NCBI GenBank assembly: GCA_903958115.1
Contig: CAJBRS010000033.1
Span: 1-9,535, forward strand
DNA length: 9,535 bases
DNA from: an uncultured bacterium
Lineage (GTDB): Bacteria; Patescibacteriota; Minisyncoccia; Phycocordibacterales; CAWITU01
Direction of reading: 5' to 3'
Positions 7,405 through 9,535 of this stretch are shown piece after piece. How positions within the stretch are numbered: position 1 is the first letter of the stretch; the number at the start of each line of letters is the position of its first letter. The notes beneath the pieces were generated by a model, which saw only the letters and a list, made by a program, of their open reading frames with translations, had not been told where the DNA came from and ran no database searches. The position numbers and the translations under genes are program-made.

Positions 7405-7426
7405 ATGAAGAAATTATGAAGAAATT
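7405..7426. repeat. Two tandem copies of an 11-base unit between pyk and radC
   Basis: The unit ATGAAGAAATT (plus strand) occurs twice back to back, at 7405-7415 and 7416-7426. A degenerate third copy may precede it. It lies in the short gap between the pyk stop and the radC promoter. No terminator-like hairpin is visible in this gap. The repeat is short and AT-rich and no function is claimed. Confidence 0.6.
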
Positions 7427-7442
7427 TAAAACACTAAAGGAT

Positions 7443-8870
7443 TTAAATAACCTCCACAATGACAGAATTAGTCTCAACCACCTTACCAAAAGGCACACCG
7501 GAAACAACAACAACTTTCTCACCTTTTGAAGCAATTTTGTTCTTCAAGACATATTGTCTAATTACTTTAAGAGCATCACTCAATCTATCAAATCTCTTAA
7601 TCAAGACGGGGTAACATCCATAAAATAGAAGGGATTTTTGGAAAGTGTGTTTATTAGGAGTAACCACGAGTATGGCCTTATCTCCCTTATGTCTAGAAAT
7701 CTTTTTGGAGCTCTTACCAGTCTCAGTTAGGGAAACAATGCACTTAGCTCCTACGATATCAGCGATATCAACCGCAGCAGATGTAATAGCGACGCTGACG
7801 GTCTTTTTTAATGCCTCACATTTACTACTTAGCAACTGCTTTGCCATTAAATCATTCTCTACTCGAAGAGATACTCTGGTCATAACCTCCACCGCCTTTA
7901 TTGGAAAATCTCCTAAAGTGGTTTCCTCAGAAAGCATGATTGCATCTGTACCATCAAGAATAGCATTCGCAACATCAGAAACTTCGGCACGAGTAGGAAC
8001 AGGAGATTTAATCATAGATTCCATCATCTGAGTAGCTGTAATTACTGGCTTTCCAACCTCATTACACTTTTTAATAATCATCTTCTGAATAAGAGGAACG
8101 TTTTCTGCTGGAATCTCAACGGCCAAATCACCTCGAGCCACCATAATAGCATCTGACAACTCAATAATTTCATCAATATTTTGAACAGCTTGAGGAGTTT
8201 CTATTTTTGCTACAATGCCAGCTTTGGATTTAGCCTTATTAAGGATTTCTCGAAGTTCCTGAATATCACCTGGACGGCGAACAAAAGAGAGAGCAACATA
8301 GTCAACATCATTTTTAATACCAAAAACTAGATCTGTCTTATCTTTAGGAGTTAAAGAACTTATAGAAAGATCTGTGTCGGGGAAATTGGCGCCACGACGA
8401 CCTTTTAATTCTCCACCAGCAATAACCTTAGTAATTATTTCATTGCCAGATATCTTTTCAACCTTCAATTCCTTTTTACCATCATCAAGCATAATCCTGT
8501 GACCAACCTGAACCTCTTTAGGAAGCTTGGCATAGTTTATATGTACACGCTTAACATCACCGATAATATCTTCAGTGGTCAAAATAAAAGTCTGTCCCTT
8601 TTCAATTGTTACTCGTCCACTAGGAGTACCAAACTCTCCGGTACGAATCTTCGGCCCTCCAAGATCTTGCAGAGTAGCTGCTGGTATGTTTGTTTTTGCA
8701 ATTGCCTTCTTAAGGTTATCTACCTTTGCCTGATGTTCTTTAAAATCACCGTGTGAGAAGTTGATTCTCATTACATTCATGCCTGCTCTCAATAACTTTT
8801 CTAGTTCGGGCTGACTTTCGGTCACTGGGCCAATCGTACAGACAATCTTTGTTTTTTTACCTATATGCAT
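7443..8870 (-). CDS. pyk: Pyruvate kinase
   Basis: This enzyme converts phosphoenolpyruvate and ADP to pyruvate and ATP, the last step of glycolysis, in the cytoplasm. The protein is full length at 475 residues. It shows TKIVCTIGP at about 7-15, NVMRINFSHGD at about 32-42, DLGGPKIRTG at about 69-78, a B domain to about 175, the catalytic and Mg-binding KIETPQAV at 222-229, MVARGDLAVEIP at about 243-254 and ATQMMESM at about 279-286. A complete C-terminal domain follows from about residue 355. The segment before PKIRTG reads LQDLGG rather than the common LLDTKG, a variant within the family. The gene begins 28 nt after the tRNA-Ile 3' end. It has its own TATAAT 18 nt before the ATG but no Shine-Dalgarno sequence. 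Confidence 0.95.
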   Translation of the reverse strand: MHIGKKTKIVCTIGPVTESQPELEKLLRAGMNVMRINFSHGDFKEHQAKVDNLKKAIAKTNIPAATLQDLGGPKIRTGEFGTPSGRVTIEKGQTFILTTEDIIGDVKRVHINYAKLPKEVQVGHRIMLDDGKKELKVEKISGNEIITKVIAGGELKGRRGANFPDTDLSISSLTPKDKTDLVFGIKNDVDYVALSFVRRPGDIQELREILNKAKSKAGIVAKIETPQAVQNIDEIIELSDAIMVARGDLAVEIPAENVPLIQKMIIKKCNEVGKPVITATQMMESMIKSPVPTRAEVSDVANAILDGTDAIMLSEETTLGDFPIKAVEVMTRVSLRVENDLMAKQLLSSKCEALKKTVSVAITSAAVDIADIVGAKCIVSLTETGKSSKKISRHKGDKAILVVTPNKHTFQKSLLFYGCYPVLIKRFDRLSDALKVIRQYVLKNKIASKGEKVVVVSGVPFGKVVETNSVIVEVI

Positions 8871-8888
8871 ATATTCAAATTAATTTTT

Positions 8889-8894
8889 ATTATA
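8889..8894 (-). promoter_or_regulatory. Possible -10 box for pyk
   Basis: A perfect TATAAT lies on the minus strand 4 nt beyond the tRNA-Ile discriminator base and 18 nt before the pyk ATG, which would give a leader of only about 11 nt. The -35 position falls in the tRNA T-arm and has no good match, so pyk could instead be read from the tRNA promoter. Confidence 0.35.
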
Positions 8895-8897
8895 ATG

Positions 8898-8970
8898 TGC
8901 GCCTGCCAGGATTCGAACCTGGGACCCCATCAGTATCAGTGATGTGCTCTACCAACTGAGCTACAAGCGC
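8898..8970 (-). tRNA. tRNA-Ile (GAU anticodon)
   Basis: A complete 73-nt cloverleaf is visible. The 7-bp acceptor stem GCGCUUG pairs with CAGGCGC (one G-U), the D arm is GCUC...GAGC, and the anticodon stem CAUCA/UGAUG closes the loop CUGAUAC, so the anticodon is GAU. The T arm is CCAGG-UUCGAAU-CCUGG and the discriminator base is A. CCA is not encoded. In many bacteria this tRNA lies in the 16S-23S spacer. Here it lies downstream of 16S but behind a terminator and its own promoter, and pyk follows instead of 23S. Confidence 0.97.
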
Positions 8971-8979
8971 GTGCATACA

Positions 8980-9008
8980 AACATAACAAAAAAAGCTAGT
9001 TTTGACAA
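8980..9008 (-). promoter_or_regulatory. tRNA-Ile promoter
   Basis: On the minus strand TTGTCA (9008-9003), a 17-nt spacer and TATGTT (8985-8980) preceded by TGT are followed 9 nt later by the first base of tRNA-Ile. The -35 box and spacing are identical to those of the promoter at 4135-4172. The boxes lie just past the 16S terminator, so tRNA-Ile is transcribed independently of the 16S gene. Confidence 0.7.
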
Positions 9009-9020
9009 CACGGAGACGGA

Positions 9021-9055
9021 ATACAAAAAGCACCCTGTTCGGGTGCTTTTTGTAT
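9021..9055 (-). terminator. Intrinsic terminator after 16S rRNA (symmetrical)
   Basis: A perfect 15-bp inverted repeat (arms 9021-9035 and 9041-9055, loop of 5) has a GCACCC/GGGTGC core flanked by A-tracts and T-tracts, so the stem is followed by a U-run in either direction. On the minus strand it ends the 16S transcript. No gene faces it from the plus strand, so activity in that direction may be incidental. Confidence 0.85.
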
Positions 9056-9238
9056 TTAACATTCTCTATTTTGTTCCGTTCATTTTCGTCTTTCCGAATG
9101 TCATATCAACTTTTAAGATATTTGATCATTATCTTGCTATTAGGCAAAGCAGGCCATTGTAGGTCCAATTGGAACCCGCAATATCGACACGATAAGCTTT
9201 ATGCATATCCGAAGATGGTACATAAAACGTATGATGTT
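9056..9238 (-). other. Spacer between 16S rRNA 3' end and its terminator
   Basis: About 180 bases without a recognisable gene. It holds several small inverted repeats, including TATCG-ACA-CGATA (9182-9194) and TCCAATTGGA around 9163-9172. They may be folding or processing elements of the 16S precursor tail, but none is strong. No 23S or 5S sequence and no anti-Shine-Dalgarno CCUCC tract is seen here. Confidence 0.5.
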
Positions 9239-9367
9239 TTTGAAATATTCCACGAGCAGCTTCCGCTACCCGTGCCTTGTTACGACTTAGTCCCTGTTAC
9301 CAAGCTTACCGTAGGCCACGACATGCGTGAATTTCGGGTATTCCTGGTTCCCTTGACTTGACGGGCG
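9239..9367 (-). rRNA. rrs: 16S rRNA, 3' exon (decoding region, helix 44 and helix 45)
   Basis: Read on the minus strand, it starts with CGCCCGTC (E. coli 1400-1407), continues through a divergent helix 44 (AAGTCAAGGGAACCAGG...) and reaches the universal AAGTCGTAACAAGG, with the decoding adenines equivalent to A1492/A1493 at 9288-9287. Helix 45 follows as a 10-bp hairpin (9251-9274) with the conserved GGAA loop that KsgA dimethylates. The style of helix 44 and of GGTAGCGGAAGCTGC resembles Parcubacteria 16S. After helix 45 the RNA reads GAAUAUUUC where most bacteria have GAUCACCUCC, so the anti-Shine-Dalgarno is absent. Intact decoding and helix 45 elements argue for a working gene. The 3' end at about 9239 is placed by analogy. 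Upstream of 9367 the exon is interrupted by an intron. Confidence 0.88.
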
Positions 9368-9368
9368 A

Positions 9369-9394
9369 ATATTTTCGTTAAACGACGAATTTAT
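9369..9394 (-). ncRNA. Group II intron domain VI-like hairpin
   Basis: Three bases after domain V, ATA pairs with TAT and TTCGT with ACGAA around a CGTTTA loop. They are separated by an A-rich internal loop (A9391-A9390 opposite A9373-A9372) where the branch-point adenosine would be expected. The hairpin ends at the 16S exon. Its pairing is weak and the branch base is not certain. Confidence 0.45.
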
Positions 9395-9397
9395 GTT

Positions 9398-9432
9398 CCC
9401 ACCGTACGGACGGATTTCCCGTATACGGCGAG
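9398..9432 (-). ncRNA. Group II intron domain V-like hairpin
   Basis: On the minus strand the lower helix pairs CUCGCCGUAU with GUACGGUGGG (10 bp, with G-U pairs). This contains the near-invariant CCGUAU/GUACGG of domain V and a CGC triad at the catalytic position. A 4-bp upper helix ACGG/CCGU closes a GAAAU loop. Two bases (CC, 9409-9408) bulge on the 3' side between the helices, as in domain V. The core is 33 nt against the usual 34; the five-base loop is the one departure. Confidence 0.7.
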
Positions 9433-9434
9433 CT

Positions 9435-9535
9435 CTAATGCATTGTCTGCTTTATTGCAAACATTTTTCTTAATCCAATATCTGTTTTATGATCTTCATT
9501 CTTAGTCATATTCATTAAAATGCAGAAAGTTTCAA
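9435..9535 (-). CDS. C-terminal fragment of an intron-encoded LAGLIDADG-type homing endonuclease
   Basis: The frame is open from the window edge (first full codon at 9533) to a TAG at 9437-9435, giving 32 residues. The pattern KNEDHKTDIGLRKMFAIKQTMH closely follows the end of many LAGLIDADG endonucleases, in which Lys-Asn/Lys-Glu-His-Leu-Thr is followed after two residues by Gly-Leu, then Lys-Ile and Ile-Lys-x-x-Met-Asn. The catalytic LAGLIDADG helices would lie beyond the edge, so the family call rests on this tail and on the 16S intron context. Such enzymes cut the intronless 16S allele so that the intron is copied in. The stop lies two bases before the domain V-like hairpin. Confidence 0.6.
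   Translation of the reverse strand, partial: ETFCILMNMTKNEDHKTDIGLRKMFAIKQTMH

Larger units (their letters stand above)
9368..9535 (-). mobile_element. Intron in the 16S rRNA gene, 3' part, probable group II
   Basis: Directly upstream of CGCCCGTC the sequence should read ACACAC in any 16S rRNA. Instead, unrelated DNA runs to the window edge. It contains the end of a homing-endonuclease-like frame (stop at 9435), a domain V-like hairpin (9398-9432) and a domain VI-like hairpin (9369-9394). The order ORF, domain V, domain VI, exon fits a group II intron. The precise 3' splice junction is uncertain within 9367-9369: group II introns normally end in AY, and ATAT ends at 9369. The 5' part lies outside the window. 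CPR bacteria are known to carry introns in rRNA genes. Confidence 0.72.

Noticed and set aside
9002..9361. Open reading frame of 119 codons on the plus strand at the right end
   Set aside because: It runs antisense through the terminator, the spacer and the conserved 16S rRNA 3' end, and its product resembles no protein.
9239..9367. 16S fragment as a decayed pseudogene
   Set aside because: The decoding bases, the GTAACAAGG segment and a perfectly paired helix 45 are intact, and a strong terminator follows. Only the anti-Shine-Dalgarno is missing.
9368..9535. Group I intron as the default explanation for a LAGLIDADG ORF in rRNA
   Set aside because: No convincing P7/P3 core or terminal P9 arrangement was found after the ORF, whereas the domain V-like hairpin is specific. 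The 5' part is missing, so group I is disfavoured, not excluded.
1..9535. CRISPR array or defence system
   Set aside because: No regularly spaced repeats, cas-like or nuclease gene apart from the intron ORF fragment, and no toxin-antitoxin pair was seen.

Overview
The window is about 9.5 kb of AT-rich bacterial DNA. It most likely comes from the Candidate Phyla Radiation (Patescibacteria), and the Parcubacteria side of it in particular. The evidence is a divergent 16S rRNA 3' end of the type I associate with that group, an intron inside the 16S gene, a cytosolic VirD4/TraG-like ATPase with a long proline-rich tail, and a compact genome with 4-nt gaps and overlapping genes. TGA is used as a stop codon (end of mpl), so the recoded-TGA Gracilibacteria/Absconditabacteria are unlikely. 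This placement comes from recognising sequence, not from a tree.

Layout. Only the left edge is on the plus strand: the C-terminal part of a family 2 glycosyltransferase (1-674), which converges on murD and overlaps it. Everything else is read on the minus strand, from right to left. The order is: the 3' end of a 16S rRNA gene interrupted by an intron (right edge to about 9239); a spacer ending in a perfect 15-bp hairpin terminator; a separate promoter and tRNA-Ile(GAU); pyruvate kinase; a radC / 84-residue unknown / mpl / rsmI run; and a second run, with its own strong promoter, holding a two-helix membrane protein, the VirD4-like ATPase and murD. Two peptidoglycan ligase genes (mpl, murD) are thus interleaved with an rRNA methylase, a secretion-type ATPase and RadC.

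Most interesting part. The last ~170 bases (minus strand) enter 16S rRNA just before the decoding-centre segment that begins near E. coli position 1400. The inserted DNA carries the end of a reading frame resembling the C-terminus of LAGLIDADG homing endonucleases. Two bases after its stop is a hairpin that fits group II intron domain V (CGC triad, CCGUAU/GUACGG lower helix, GAAA-containing loop, dinucleotide bulge), followed by a domain VI-like hairpin. This suggests a group II intron carrying a homing endonuclease, rather than a reverse transcriptase, in a bacterial 16S rRNA gene.

A second linked theme is translation initiation. The visible 16S tail has no CCUCC anti-Shine-Dalgarno sequence, none of the protein genes has a convincing Shine-Dalgarno site, and two genes have -10 boxes 6-7 nt before their ATG, which predicts leaderless mRNAs. 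The window also encodes RsmI, the methylase for C1402 of 16S rRNA, a base only a few nucleotides from the intron junction.
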